Below are positions 24,560 through 38,300 of a stretch of 64,000 bases of DNA, piece after piece. Made by a program: the position numbers and the translations under genes. The stretch lies in assembly GCA_033980235.1 (NCBI GenBank), contig CM067068.1, positions 37,227,869 through 37,291,868 on the forward strand. Direction: 5' to 3'. This DNA comes from Diadema setosum. Taxonomy: Eukaryota > Echinodermata > Echinoidea > Diadematoida > Diadematidae. The notes beneath the pieces are model-generated. The model was not told where the DNA came from, searched no databases, and worked only from the letters and a program-made list of their open reading frames with translations. Positions within the stretch are counted from its first letter, which is position 1. Every line of letters starts with the position of its first letter.

Positions 24560-26729
24560 ATAGGAGATCTTTGATTTTTTTAAGTCAGCCGCAATGGAAG
24601 CTTTTCTGTTCTATTGTCGTTATAAAGTGCGGAGGAAGAAATCCGCGTGTGAGCATTCTATCAAGTCTAATTCCAGCTTTTTGCAAGACCGGGCGGGTAA
24701 AAAGGACAAGGGGAAGGGAAAACCCAAAACAGATAAACTCAGCTATTTACCAAATAAACTGATTCTTATTTTCGACTCGATTGATTTATTTAACTGCTTT
24801 ATTACACACCTATTAATGTGACGTTCAATCTAGATTAGCTCAATAAAGACATTTTGAGGGCTTAGTGTGAAGCGATTGTTTGACTTTCATTATGCTGGTG
24901 TAGTGGACTTTGCGAATTACAATCTTGTCATACTATTTTAAAAGTGGAAAGGCTTGTGATTTCGACAACCCATTCATCTTTTCCTCATTAAACGCCCTGA
25001 GCCGTGATGCTATAAGACAGTTATTTTTTGGTAGGTACTTTTAGCAGCAATTGCCAGCTCTTCTTTAAAATACTCCGACTTGCAGAGCCACAAAGAGTCA
25101 GGCGTAAGAACATCCAAGGAATGAGGTACTCGTAGTGTCCTAGATCTAATCAAGGAGGTACTAACTACTAGTATCTCCTCTTACCACCTTGAGCCAACCA
25201 TGGAACTGCAATAAGGCTGTAGGTCCATGATCCAACTCCATCCCACGGACCACACTGCACACCGTGCAGTCCGCGTTCCGCGTTGCTGTGCCATACTGCT
25301 ATGTATTACGATTCCACGTACTTAGGAGTACGTAAGAAGAAAGTGTCTTTGATTGCGATATGTTGTTATCGATTATGCCACGATGAGAGATCTAACGTTA
25401 AGCGAGGAGATGAATCGACTGTATTTTTTTTTTCCTCAAACGTCTGCATTCATGACGTCATATTGAATTAAAAGGTGAAATGAGGAAAGAGAGGTTATAG
25501 GTCTACAGGAAAGTGGGAGAGAAGAGTAAAAGAAGAGTGAAGAGTGATGGTGAACCCTAGTGTTGGCAGCAGCATGCATGGACGTGGGATCGTGAGTGTT
25601 AAACGGAGGGGATCATCTTGTCAGCTATATCCCAATTTCTCTGATGTGAGATTAATTGAAACATAATAGAACAAGTTAGCAGTTAAGTTGTATATCGAAC
25701 AGGCCTATACCTAACGGTTTCCAAGATCACATAACAATGACGTCATTTGCGTGTCCCTCTTTGTTTACCTCGCGTGTCCCTGTAGTCCACAATAGCTCAA
25801 TTCTATGCTCCGTTTGCATCCAATAATTGATATTTACTTTGTATAATATGTGACCGCTTTATCTCATCAGGGAGGATAAAAAATATATATTTGATTTCTC
25901 ACTACTCTGCTCTTGTGAGTCATGCAGTCGCTAATGTGTATTCAAAGTAACAACAACAACAATAACAACAACAACAACAACTACAACTACAACAACTATA
26001 CAACTACAACTACTACAACAATAACCAGGATTTAAAAAAAAAAAAAATCAGTTGAAGTGTCATAGTATGGATGTATATTTTGTCGGTATAAGCCAGTACA
26101 GACTGACAGTTAATTTCAAAGACCACACCTTTCCACAGCGAGTATAGTGGTAGTCATAGTTAGTAATTTAGTGTTGTTGGATAGAAAACTTCGGAAGTCC
26201 GTTGGCATGGTTGGAATCGGTTATTTTGAATCAGGGAGGCCGAGTGGCAGTGGTACGGTTTCTTTGAAACTGAAAAGGACATATCTTCGTAGACAATTGC
26301 TTGTTACCTCTGTGTCACGAGAACTTTGTTAACTCCACGTAACGCCCTTGAGCAAAATGGCGAAGAAAAGATCGGCATTACTTTAAGCTGGTCACCCACC
26401 TCACTCCCTTGTAAAACGACATAAGATGGGAAGGGAGACCCGTTTCTCCCCTTGATTAGTGGCGCTGTAAATTTATTCACCTCAGGTTTGCTGAGTGTGA
26501 TGGAATGAAACCGCCGCTAGACACGCGAGCATGTCAGCAACTATTATGACAATAGGAATCATTATTGCTGTAGCATACTCCAGTATAGGCCTACGAAATG
26601 GTAGCCCTACAATACCACTAACGTTTTTAGCAATACCATTACTATTTCTACACTACTATTACTGCTGCTGCTACTTCTACTATACTACTACTATTACTAC
26701 TATTTCTACTTCTACTACTACTACTACTT

Positions 26730-26775
<46 letters not shown>

Positions 26776-29700
26776 CGCTACTACTACTACTATACTACTA
26801 CTACTACTACGCTACTACTACTACTACGCTACTACTACTACTACTACGCTACTACCACTACTACGCTACTATACTACTACTACTATACTACAACTACAGT
26901 GTCACTATTAATGATAATTATAATAACAGTTGCTGTTTCACCATAATAACCCTGGTTACTGGAATCGAACCCACAATTTCTATGTATTTAATATCTTTTT
27001 ATTACGCGTGATTGATAGAAATCGATTGGAAAATGATTGTTTCACTTCAGTAGAGAAGGTTCGAGGTCAGTCCCTTGTTAGTGTCAAGGTTAGATATTCT
27101 CAATAAAAAATGGAGATGAATTACGATATGCTTACTGCGCTTATAAACAATTATTGTGTGAGACAGCAGACACGTTCATTATGTTCATGCTTTTCAGGTT
27201 ATTTTCACTCTTTAAAGCACTTTTGCTCTCTTTGCCCTCGATGTTCTGCTCTGAACGTTGATTTAACGACCTATTTCCTGGAAACAGTTCCTACTTTTGT
27301 TTGTGATACAGGCCTTGCAAGGCAAACTCATGTGCCAATAGGTCGTAAGTCACTTCCGTGATTTACGGTAATGTCTTAACTCTCATAGAATCATCTTCTC
27401 AAAAATATAGTATCACTGACATTATACAAAAAGATCTTAAGCCTTGTAGAATCATCTTTTCAAGAATATAAGTATTATCATTGACATGGTATACAAATAA
27501 GCTGCCTGCGGTATCGCATGATTTATAAACAGCTCAAATTTAGAGCGACAGTCATATATTTCGTTTTTATGGAAAATATGACCTTTAATGAGGAGAGAAT
27601 AACATCCATCTTTTTGATAATGAAATAGAAGTCATTTTCTCATCAATATCGATTTAGATTTACAATGTTGATTTGATGATTGTAGGCAATAATTCATACA
27701 TCGCAATGTTTCTCATCGCGAACATGACGCGGCGATGTCAGAATACTTTGTATACGTTGCTATAAATATTATTTGAACGAATTTTGCAGAATGCTTGGAG
27801 AATGGAAAGGGAAAGGGGATCTTGTCTGTATCTTGTATCTTTCAAAGGTGACCTGAGGATTGTGGAGCTTCAGTTCAGTGAAAATCCGGGGGTGGGGGCA
27901 CAGGATTTTAAGTAACACTCCACTGATGCGCAAGGTTATACTTGATATCGGATCTATTGTCGGGAGAGAGAGCGCGGAAGTTATCACACCTTCACCTTGG
28001 AAAAGGAAAAGAGAACAAAAAGAGTATAATTGGTATGTTACAAGGTAAGACTTGATCTTTGTTCCCTATATCAGCATCTCATGTTAATCCTCTTAAGCAT
28101 TTCGTTTGTCTGACGTCACGTGAAAACCGCTCAAAGGATTTTTCAGATGTCTTAATCATAATCCTACAATGTTGAAGCTCGGTGGTCAGTGAACTTAAGC
28201 TGTTTCCAGCCATTACTGTAGCAGCGAATGTCCACTTGCGATATTTCAAAACTGAAAGAGATTTAATGTTGAAATGAATTGACAAAATAATACTATGCTT
28301 GAACATAGAGGATAGTACAATTATGTAGTGGACTCGCGGTTGATGAAGGGTCACTGTACTTTTTGCTAAGGTACAGTTTCTCGCCAGAATTTCAGTTTTG
28401 AATGGCCGGTGAAATATTATCTGACGGTATACATGATACTGTAGATTGAAGGAAAAAAAAATATGTCCGTCATGACAGGGGATAAGGGGCAAGGTCAAAT
28501 GCAACGAAAATTGAACTTGCTCGATTGTTGCTTTCTGGTCAAAAATTCCACCAAGTATTAGTCCAATACCAATTATTAGGTGATGCCACCAATCATAAAT
28601 AAATGGAATCCAATCTTTTTCTCTCTAAAGGTTAAAGGTTAATCCTTGGTCACGGGTCAAGGTTAAAGAGCCTCGTTAATGTGATATAAAAAAAAGAAGC
28701 ATCGGCATGTTTAGTATTTCTTCTCCTTGAGTACAAATTGTGAGCCTTTTGATTCGTCAGTTAGTCGCACCTAATCCTAGAAACGTCAAAGGGATGGTAC
28801 AGTTTTGGTTGAGATGGGGCTTGAGGTTTCAATTTTTTTATGATTTTTGAGATAATGTAAACCTCAATATGAAATATGAAAAGCGTATAATACTAAGAGG
28901 AATTCAACGTTTATTCGATAAGAATTAGTTCTTAAATGACTGAGATATCCGAAACAAAGCAATCCTTTCATAATAAAAAGGTGGGGCCCACCTTTTTATT
29001 TGGATCGTTTTGTTCTACTTTGTTTTTGAATATATCAGCCATTTCAAAACCGATTTTTCTTCAAGTAACGTTGGAATTCATCCTAGTAGAACAGTATGCT
29101 TTGCAACATTTGATGAAGTGGTTTGAGAGTATCTCGCAAAAAGTTAGAAGCTGATTTCTCACCTCAATCAAGAGCTGTGCACTACATCTCCTTTCATCTA
29201 CGCCAGAAATGATCAGCCTACAGGCAAACCAGTGACAATTATATGCATGTTTGTCCTCTCATTTTCTTTTCTTTTTATTTTTTTTTGTGCAACTCGGAAC
29301 GGGAAGCGCGCAATTCGTCAAATAACTGCTTTTAAAGCAAATAAGAAGGGGTAAAGAAGGCTATTTGATGAGTGCTATAATTTCCCTTACCATGCCTACA
29401 CGAAGAGTGAAATAATGCTTCCACAGAACAGTAAACGCGGAGAGGTTCGGGGGGGGGGGAGGCAATGTGAGTATGTCGTGTGCGCTTGAAATATTATGCT
29501 AATATTTACACTGATATTGTCCTTGTGCGAACTTGTTGCTTTGAAATGGCCAATGCGGAAATTTGGGCGTGCTTCGAAGATGTTGGAGTTGAATTCAATG
29601 AATGTAGGTGTGGAATTTACACAACACTGAGTGAACAAAATAGAAAAAGAAATTATGTGGCGAGGACAGTAAACAAAAAAGTCGCCTTTTCTTCTCCTTC

Positions 29701-31094
29701 AGGTGATGTAATTACAATATTCATTGTTACCGCTCCAAAACAATGACATTGTATATTACACACGTCATTAAATAGTAATTATTCGCTTTTCTAGTGTTTT
29801 AGAATGACGAGTATTTTCGGTTTTTTCATTTCGTCATGGATTACTATGACATCATTATTTCTTTCCATCCCGTTTATATGGTTTTGAATGGACTGAGTTG
29901 TCGCCATGAACGCAAAAACGGCTCCAACTCGCCCGTAGATATTGTAGCTGAATCTTGAATATCCTATCAGGCAGTAAAACCATCTGCTTTGCCATAGTCA
30001 CAGCAGGCCTATATTGTTCGATGAATGGAAATTGTCTCCAATATTGTTCCGTCACGACTAGGCTTCCATGACGACCGTAGTTGTTCGTGTTCGTGGTGTG
30101 CGTGTCAGGAAGGCAAGTGCGAGAACGTGATGTGAATAGAACCTTCCAATATGTGTTCAGTAATTCTAGTCTCCACTGAGACGTTTGTGACTATATTTTA
30201 CTGCCACGCGCTTTCCAGTCGTTACTTCCAGGAAATATTAACATTAAGAAACTACGCGATTCTTTAGGTTATCGATCATTAGCTGTATCTACTGGAAGCA
30301 AAGTACTTAAGTATATGAAACATCTTATGGTAATGTCCGTTTTCCAGTGTGATCAATGCAGGCCTACATTGTGGCATATAATTCATGAAATCCTCAAATG
30401 TCAGTACAAAATACTGAGAAGTCACAAATTTGATCGAAATGAATGGGTTTAGCTAAATACAATGCGTTTCATCCTGACGTACCGGTGTCTCTTTTCCTGA
30501 GAGCCTGGAATATTTATATCGGGGATTGTCTCTGAAAAGTGTCGGCACTATATTTTCTGAGTCTAGCCTTTACCCAGGCTTGGTACCCGGTGTTCGGCAC
30601 AGGTACCACGACACAGTGTATAGACTTTAGATGCCATCAGAAAGACACGCCTTCTGTTTGCAATCCCTGAAAAGATCCACTGTAAACGTAGAACACAATG
30701 AGCTATGGGAGGTTCCTGTACCTTGGGTATACAATACTAGCATGAACGGAGAAACTCAAAAGATTAAAGGGATGGTATAGGCTTATTGGTTGAGATGAGG
30801 ATTCAGCTTTTTAAACTTTTGCGAGATAAGTAGAAACCACTTTATGAAATATTATAGAGCATACCATTTTAAGAGGTATTCAAAATGTATTTGATGAATT
30901 GGTTTCGAAGTTGCTGATATATCCATAAACAAATTAAAACAAAGCGATTCTAATAAAAGATTGGTCCCACTTTTTAGGATCACTTTATTTTTTTTTATGT
31001 CTCAGCCATTTCAAAACCAATTTTCATCGAATAGACTTTTGAATTCCTCTTGAAATTATAGGCCTATGCTCTTTCATATTTCAGTGGGTTTCTC

Positions 31095-31125
<31 letters not shown>

Positions 31126-32288
31126 AACCATTAGAAACCCGAAGCCCAATCTCAACCGAAATTGTATCATCCCATTAAACAGAGCTGCCATTCCTGCTGT
31201 TTCTTTAAAACGGTTTCGTCGAATCTTGACCAAAGAGTATGATAACCGCCCTGATTTGGGAATAGTCGTAGCCCATTGGGATTAATTGAACGTAATAGGT
31301 GTGCCCCTGAAATCTCTTGGGAATATCCCAGATGCTCTTATGTTGGTAGCCTTGGGCAAGTGTATGTTATGTATCTATAAAATGCAGGGAGGTGATAGTT
31401 TTTCTTTCACTTCAACTGGACGCAAAGCTGCACGCATATCAGCCCGCGTTCGTGGGTTTGCATGACGGACGTTATGTCTTCTTGACTAGGGTGAGATGCT
31501 TTGAGTGTGTAATACATCTGCTATCGTAAAGAATGTATTTGGCCGCTAGGGGCAAACTCAAGACGTTCAAAATATCTGGAGCTACGGGCAGAAGACCGAT
31601 AGCAGATCCACTTCTGAAACCATTGACCTTTTGGGACGTCGATCAGTTTACTTCTCTCTCCTGCTCATCAACATTCTTTGGGGCTCAGCCAGACAAGCTG
31701 CAGTCACATCACTACAAGAAGAATCTACTGACCTTCCATACCCAGACACAGCATTGTATGAGTGGGACTACGGGTGTCCTTACACAGACTGCTGTAGGCT
31801 ACTGTTCGGGAGTTTCTTTCTAATACCAATTTAAGACGTCAAGAGCTTAGGTAAATCCGAGTAAAGACCATGTGCAGTTTAATGGCCTCCTCTGTGTGTG
31901 TGTGTGAGTGTGTGTGTGTGTGTAAATTTGCTATTATGTGTGTGGGGTTTGTGTGTGTTTTTGTGTTTAGGCCCCTACTTGTAGAATAAAAAAGAGTTAT
32001 AGATACAGTAAGCAAACAGGCAGATAGACAGACGGATAAAAGAAAAGACGAATATAGGCCTAGATAGATGGAAAGACATTGAATGATAAAAACGTTACTA
32101 GAAGATAGACACCGATAAACAGATAGAAAGATGGACACAGTTAGATATAGATGGATAGATAGATATATAGATAGGTAGATAGATAGATAGATAGATCGAT
32201 AGACTGATAGATGCATAGATAGCTAGTTAGATAGATTGATAGATAAAAAGACAAATAGATAGATGCATAGATAGCTATAAGTAGATAG

Positions 32289-32319
<31 letters not shown>

Positions 32320-32338
32320 TAGATAGATAGATAGATAG

Positions 32339-32398
<60 letters not shown>

Positions 32399-35300
32399 CA
32401 CTAATAGATAGATGCATAGATAGATAGATAGATAGATAGGTAGGTAGGTAGGTAGATAGGTAGATATGTGAATAGATGCATAAATGAAGAAAAAAATGTA
32501 TCCAGTGACGTTGATCTATGCATGAACAACTGAAATATAATAGGGCCTACATTGCATGTGAAGTGAGCGAGAAAAAAAAAGATGAAGACAATTATAAGGA
32601 CACTAGCTTGTGCTGAAAGTCTGGCGCCTAATGGTGGGCCGTACAAAGCCATACAACTCATTAAACTACAATGGCTGTATAGTTTCAGCCAATCAGAAGG
32701 CAGGAAACTACAAACTTCAATTAACGTTCAAATAAAAAATAAGGTAGTGATTTATGACTATCTCGCTTTCGCCCACTGCTGTAGACGTTCGAAGGATTCT
32801 TCCGTACAGGAGTCTTCTTTAAAATTCTTTGCACTGATTGTGTATGATAAAACCTTTAGTGGCGAAACGGGAGGTCAGATTCTCAGAACACTACCCTGGT
32901 CGTAATAATATTGAGTAGGAAAGGCTGATGCCCACATAATTCGTAAACTTATTTTCGGCCAAGGAAGGTCAAAGAAACCATCTGAGTCAGGAAAGATTAA
33001 TCCTGCTGTGAATATTATGGACTCTGCAGTTACTTACCTTTCTGTGCTCCATTGATCCCAAAGCATGACCAGACAGACTCTTAATATTCGGCTTTAGAAA
33101 GTCTACAGTCTTGGATGAAAGCCAGCTAGTAAAATAATATACAATTTGGTCGAAGCTTTCATTTTGTTCTATTTGAATAATAATAGTGTTTTTCAGAGGC
33201 ATGGGAGCTACACTGTACGTGTTGTAGCTCCATGCACGAAATAAAGGTTGTCGGGTTTTAACCTGTACATGAGAGCAAACAGGGTTTATGTATCCCAGGA
33301 CAAGATGTATATAGGGCATACAAGGTCGGTGGAAAACTTATATTTTAGGAGGAATTTTTACGCTGAGAGGAGCAAAATCATATGCATTGAATGAATTCGA
33401 CTTTTCTCATATTTTCACAGCCAGATTTACACAAACGGTCTTTTTATTTCACTCAGTCTGCGTTGAGTTTCCTCAAGTAATCTGAAAGATATTGCGAAAG
33501 CGTGTAGTGAGGGGATACTCTAGCCTTATTATTTTAGTGTGTGTGTTTTTTTTTTAATTGTGCTTATACGAGTTCACACAGGTTTCCGCGAAAAAAAAAA
33601 AAAAGAAAGACCCTTACGAGGCTCGGTCTGGACACTAGACTATCAACCATTATCGGAATTGGTGAAAACACGTGCCATTACGAATCAATAGGAACCTGCA
33701 CTTTTTATATCGCTCATCGAGATGGTCCGCAGCTTGTAGTCATAGCAACGACGCCATCCGATTACCATGATTGATTACACGCCAAGCACCCGCTGCCTTG
33801 TTTGGTAGCTCCATGCTTGGATGTTAAAGGCATCGTGACGCTATTAGCTGTAACAGTTCTCTAACAGACAAACGGTCAGTCAGACAGAAAGATAGACAGG
33901 CAGGTAGTTCCAGCCGCTTTCTCCTCTTCCGTATTTTAGGTGGTAGGTTTCATAAACAATGGGCAAATTCATGTATATTATGATTCGCTCCTCAGCGCGG
34001 CTTGATCAAGGAAAATTTTACGGACCGGTACGTATGCTAAGAATAACGCGAAGTAGAAGATGAAATAATACATTGTGATGTTCGTTGCATGTTTGCATCA
34101 CGTAACAGAAACATTCCCCTGTACAAACAAGACCAACTACATAGACGCCTCTCCATGTCTCTTTTCCAGCCGATAATACAGCTTACTCGTTTCCTATGTA
34201 TCTACCTTTACTGTATTCGCTCTCTCCCTCTCATTCTTTCGTTTTCATCCGGACGCTAATATTTATCACCTCAGCTGAAATATATTTCTCCGGTATGCAG
34301 AAGGACCGATAACCTTGACTCCATAAAGGAAAGCACCTGTCACGCTTGTCAGTAATCCGGACTACCTCTTAAAGGACAAGTTCACCTTCATAGACGTGAG
34401 TGTTGAGTGAATGCAGCAATATTGGTAGAACACATCAGTGAGAGTTAGAGGAAAATCGGACAATCCGTTCAAATGTTACGATTTTTTTAAGTTTCTGCTC
34501 AGCCACGGCTGGATGTGAAGACTACCATACATTGTAGCTTGTGATGTCACATATTGTGTACAACGATAAGAAGAAAGTATAAAGAAAATTCATCATGAAA
34601 GAAAGATATTATTCAGAGGGGTGAAGGTTCAGGTTGAGTTTCTTCAGTAGTTGCGATCTTAACAAATTTTCATTTGTAGATGGAGACCAACTGAAGAAAC
34701 TCAAACCTGAGCCTTCACCACTCTGAATAATATCTTTCTTTCATTTATCCTATGCCTTGTCTGCCTTGGACTACTTAACATAACAATGTCGGAATCTCGG
34801 AGCTTGGGTATTTGTTCCATGTTCATCGTGTAACCAGGGACAGCCTGGTGGTAGTGTCGCTGCTCGGAAAGCAGTAGATGACAGGTTCGAGTCCTACTGG
34901 TTCCTTTTTTCCGACATGTTTGTTAATTTACAGATCAGCAGTTGCGATCTTAAAGGGATGGTACAGTATTGGTAGAGATGAGAATTGGGCTTTTAACTTT
35001 TTGCGAGATACCAAGAAAACACGTATGATATAGTACAGAGCATACCATTTTAAGAGGAATTCAAAGTTTATTTGATGAAAATCGGGTTTGGAATGACTGA
35101 AACATCCAAAAACAAAGTAAAACAAAATGATCGTAATAAAGTGTGGGTCCCACACTTTATTAGAATCGCTCTATTTTTTTTTTTAGATATCTCAGCCATT
35201 TCAAAACCAATTTTCATCAAATAAATGTTGAATTCCTCATAGAATTACATGCTCTTCCATATTTCATAAGAGGTTTCTAATTATTTCAACAAAAAATGTT

Positions 35301-38300
35301 AGAAACCTGAAATTAGGTCTCAACCAAAACTGCACGACCCCTTTAACAAATTTTCATCTGTAGAGGGAGACAAACTGAAGAAACTCAAACCTGAAAATTC
35401 AACATATTTGCACTTTTCTCGCATAACAAAAAGTCACTCGACTTCTCTCTTTTAGAAGGCAGGGGTAATAATATTACCCTTAATATACGTCAATAAGAAG
35501 TTAAAGAAATGTGCACTCTTTTCAAAAAGTAAAGTTTTGTGAAATTCTCTTTTTATTTTCCTTATATCATTGTACGCATCTGACATCATACGCTGTAGTA
35601 GTCTTCTCATCCAGCAGTGATTGCGCAGACGCTTTAAAAATTCATAACTTTTGAACAGATTGTTAGATTTTCCCCACACTTTCACTGATGTGTTCTACTG
35701 ATATTGCTGCATTCGCTCAACCCACATGTCTATGAAGGTGAACTTGTCCTTTAAAGCCTGGAGAACAAAGTGAAAACAGGGAGAAACTTTTCACCTCCCT
35801 CCCTTATGGAAGCATGAAATCGTTAGCTAAGCCATTAAAGGGGAATGTTTCCCCAGCGCTAGCAGAAATAATAATATAATTATTTTAAACACCGTTTAAT
35901 CCGGTGAAGTGGTCCGCCTCACATTCAGCTGGACCCCATGGAAGACCATCTATTGCAGCTGAATATGGACTGGCTATCCAGCCATCTTCTCAGCTGAAAA
36001 TGAAACAAACAAGAAACAAACAAATGAACAAACATGCAAGACAAAAACAAATGAGATGGATGCTATTTTTGCTAACAGATCAATGACCACCCCCCCCCCC
36101 CCCAACACACACACACACACACACATAGGTCATGTCTCATTCACGAGGTAAAGGTAATAGTTGAGGAACTACCATAGTCCGTGTATACAACCGATATTAG
36201 TCGTTGGTATGCTTGGTCTAGCTTTGCGTTTTCTTATTATCATTTTTTTTTTCATTTTTCTTCATACATCAACACATCAGTTGCGCTCCTTGGAGCTCAG
36301 TATAGTCAATCATTTGAACTTCTTAAAGGGAAGATAAACCCCAAGAACAATGTAGATTGAGTGAAAGCAGCAACATTTATAGAACACATCAGTGAAAGTT
36401 TGAAGAAAATCGAACAATTGATGCAAAAGTTATGAATTTTTAAAGTTTTGGTGTTGGAACCGCTGGATGAGGAGACTACTAGAGGTTATGACGTATGAGT
36501 GGACTACAATATCAAGAAAATATAAAGAAAATACTACAAAAATCCATTTTTCATGAAAATTACAAATTCCATCAACTTGATATTGACATATGTTAAGGGT
36601 AGCAATTATTCCCCCTGCTTTCTGAAAGCGGTTGGACCACTGCTCTTTCATAATTCTAGAAAAGTGAATTTTTGTTGAATATCCTTTATATTTTCTTTGT
36701 ATTGGTGTCCACTCATACGTCATATCCTCTAGTAGTCTCTTCATCCAGCGGTTCCAACACCAAAACTTTAAAAATTCATAACTTTTGCATCGATTGTCCG
36801 ATTTTTCTCAAACTTTCACTGATGTGTTCTACTAATCTTGCTGCTTTCACTCAATCCACATTGCTCTTTGGGTTTACCTTCCCTTTAACAATAATGCCCA
36901 CTGCGGCTTGATGATGTTGTGCTTTAATTTTGGTGATAACCAGAGGTGAAGCCGAAGTAAATAATATTCATGTCCACGTGATGACTCTCATATTCTCTTC
37001 TTTTTTGTTCTAGTAGGCCTACATGTATCACTGTTATTCCCTGTCAGAAATCATTAACAAATCATTACCAAAGCTCATTCAACGTATGATTCTGCGGCTA
37101 GTAATCTACCTTATGTACGTCAGTGTGTGCTCATACTTAATGGACTTTGTGTAAGTGTAGTATTTCGACGACGGAAATTTAATCCATGACAGTAATGGTC
37201 GTTACCAATCACAGTGTACTTTGTCGATGAGGTGCAGCGTTTTCGGTCTAATGAGTAAATTGCAGTACTGGTGCTTCCTGATTCCTCGAATGATTGCTGG
37301 TTTTCAAAAATGTAATTCCAAGGCTGAGATTGGAACCGAACACGCTATTATGACCTGCGTATGGGGAGCGTGTCATTTCGACTGGTTATTAGAATCTGCA
37401 TGGAAGCCGAGTCGCCATCCATTACAAAGCGGAAAGTGTTTTTAAGGATTGGCCTTACACCGATGGATGATTGCAATTACGTTAAGCAGCAGTTTACAGA
37501 ATTGTCCATGATATGGGAGAAACGTTTTACGATGCTGATTTTTTTTTTCTTGATGGACGAGAAATGGCAATCAATAACAGTGCTCAAATTTAGCGGTAGC
37601 CTTTTGTCAAGGCCCTCTCGCTGTATGGTGAAGAGAGCCCAGCTGAGTGGGGTTGCACTGGAGAAGAAAAGTAGGCCCAACTCTGTAGGCTCCGCAATAA
37701 TTTTGCGAATTTGACGATGAGGTGCGTTTACCTTGGCGTGATACCGTATTAGATTTTGCCTTCTTCATTGGCCACGTAAGGTGATTTTGTGAATGGTGTA
37801 TCAGCAAGCTTTAGATCATAACGACGCGGGTAATGAAAAAAAAAAAATGTGCAGAACACCATAGTTTTCGCGTCTTCGCGTTAAATGCAGAGGCGTCGGA
37901 GACGAATTGTTCTTTTAACCTTTCAGTTCTGGGGTCCGTTTGCGTAATACCCTCTCTATCGGTTTATAAGTTTACATGGTTGCAATTACGCAATCATGAA
38001 TCCACAGCAAGATTATCAGTTCCAGTATTGGTATGGTAACACCAATCAATCGAAATTTTGTACTACTATCATGTACAAACTTGTTTTATTCGATACACCC
38101 CTGTACAAGGTTTCTGAATATGATTACTTTAACCCTAAAGGGGCCGGGCTTTTTTGGCTATGCTCAGGCCGGGGGGGGGGGGGGGGGGGGGGGCGGATTC
38201 CGCCCCCCCCCCCCCCCCCCGGAGATCTCGGCCATCGGTGGCGCGATCGCGATGAAATTTTGCATGCATGAGACCTGCGTCATAATCTACAAGATTGTGT

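Larger units (their letters stand above)
21668..28789. other. Common intron, first part; microsatellites only
   Basis: Holds a TTG array (22223-22290), GT/GA tracts near 23250, a CT array (24519-24555), an ACA array (25950-26020) and a TAC array (26646-26890). A weak tRNA-like stretch lies at 24330-24405 (TGGTGGCTCAGCG, degenerate B box). No additional exon was seen. Confidence 0.55.
34373..35750. mobile_element. TTAA-MITE, family B, split by nested insertions
   Basis: The outer termini are AGGACAAGTTCACCTTCATA (34373) and TATGAAGGTGAACTTGTCCT (ends 35750), flanked by TTAA at 34369-34372 and 35751-35754. The family sequence runs to about 34595 and resumes at about 35393. Between these lie a hairpin repeat (34596-34740), a tRNA-like unit (34830-34910) and a family A MITE (34954-35343). 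Confidence 0.8.

Noticed and set aside
26531..26911. 126-codon Thr-rich frame
   Set aside because: Translation of the TAC microsatellite.
28079..28504. 141-codon minus-strand open frame
   Set aside because: No recognisable domain, ordinary AT-rich composition, no splice or start context worth noting. Long frames of this size arise by chance in a window of this length.
31839..32417. Ser/Ile/Tyr/Leu-rich minus-strand frames
   Set aside because: Translation of the GATA microsatellite.
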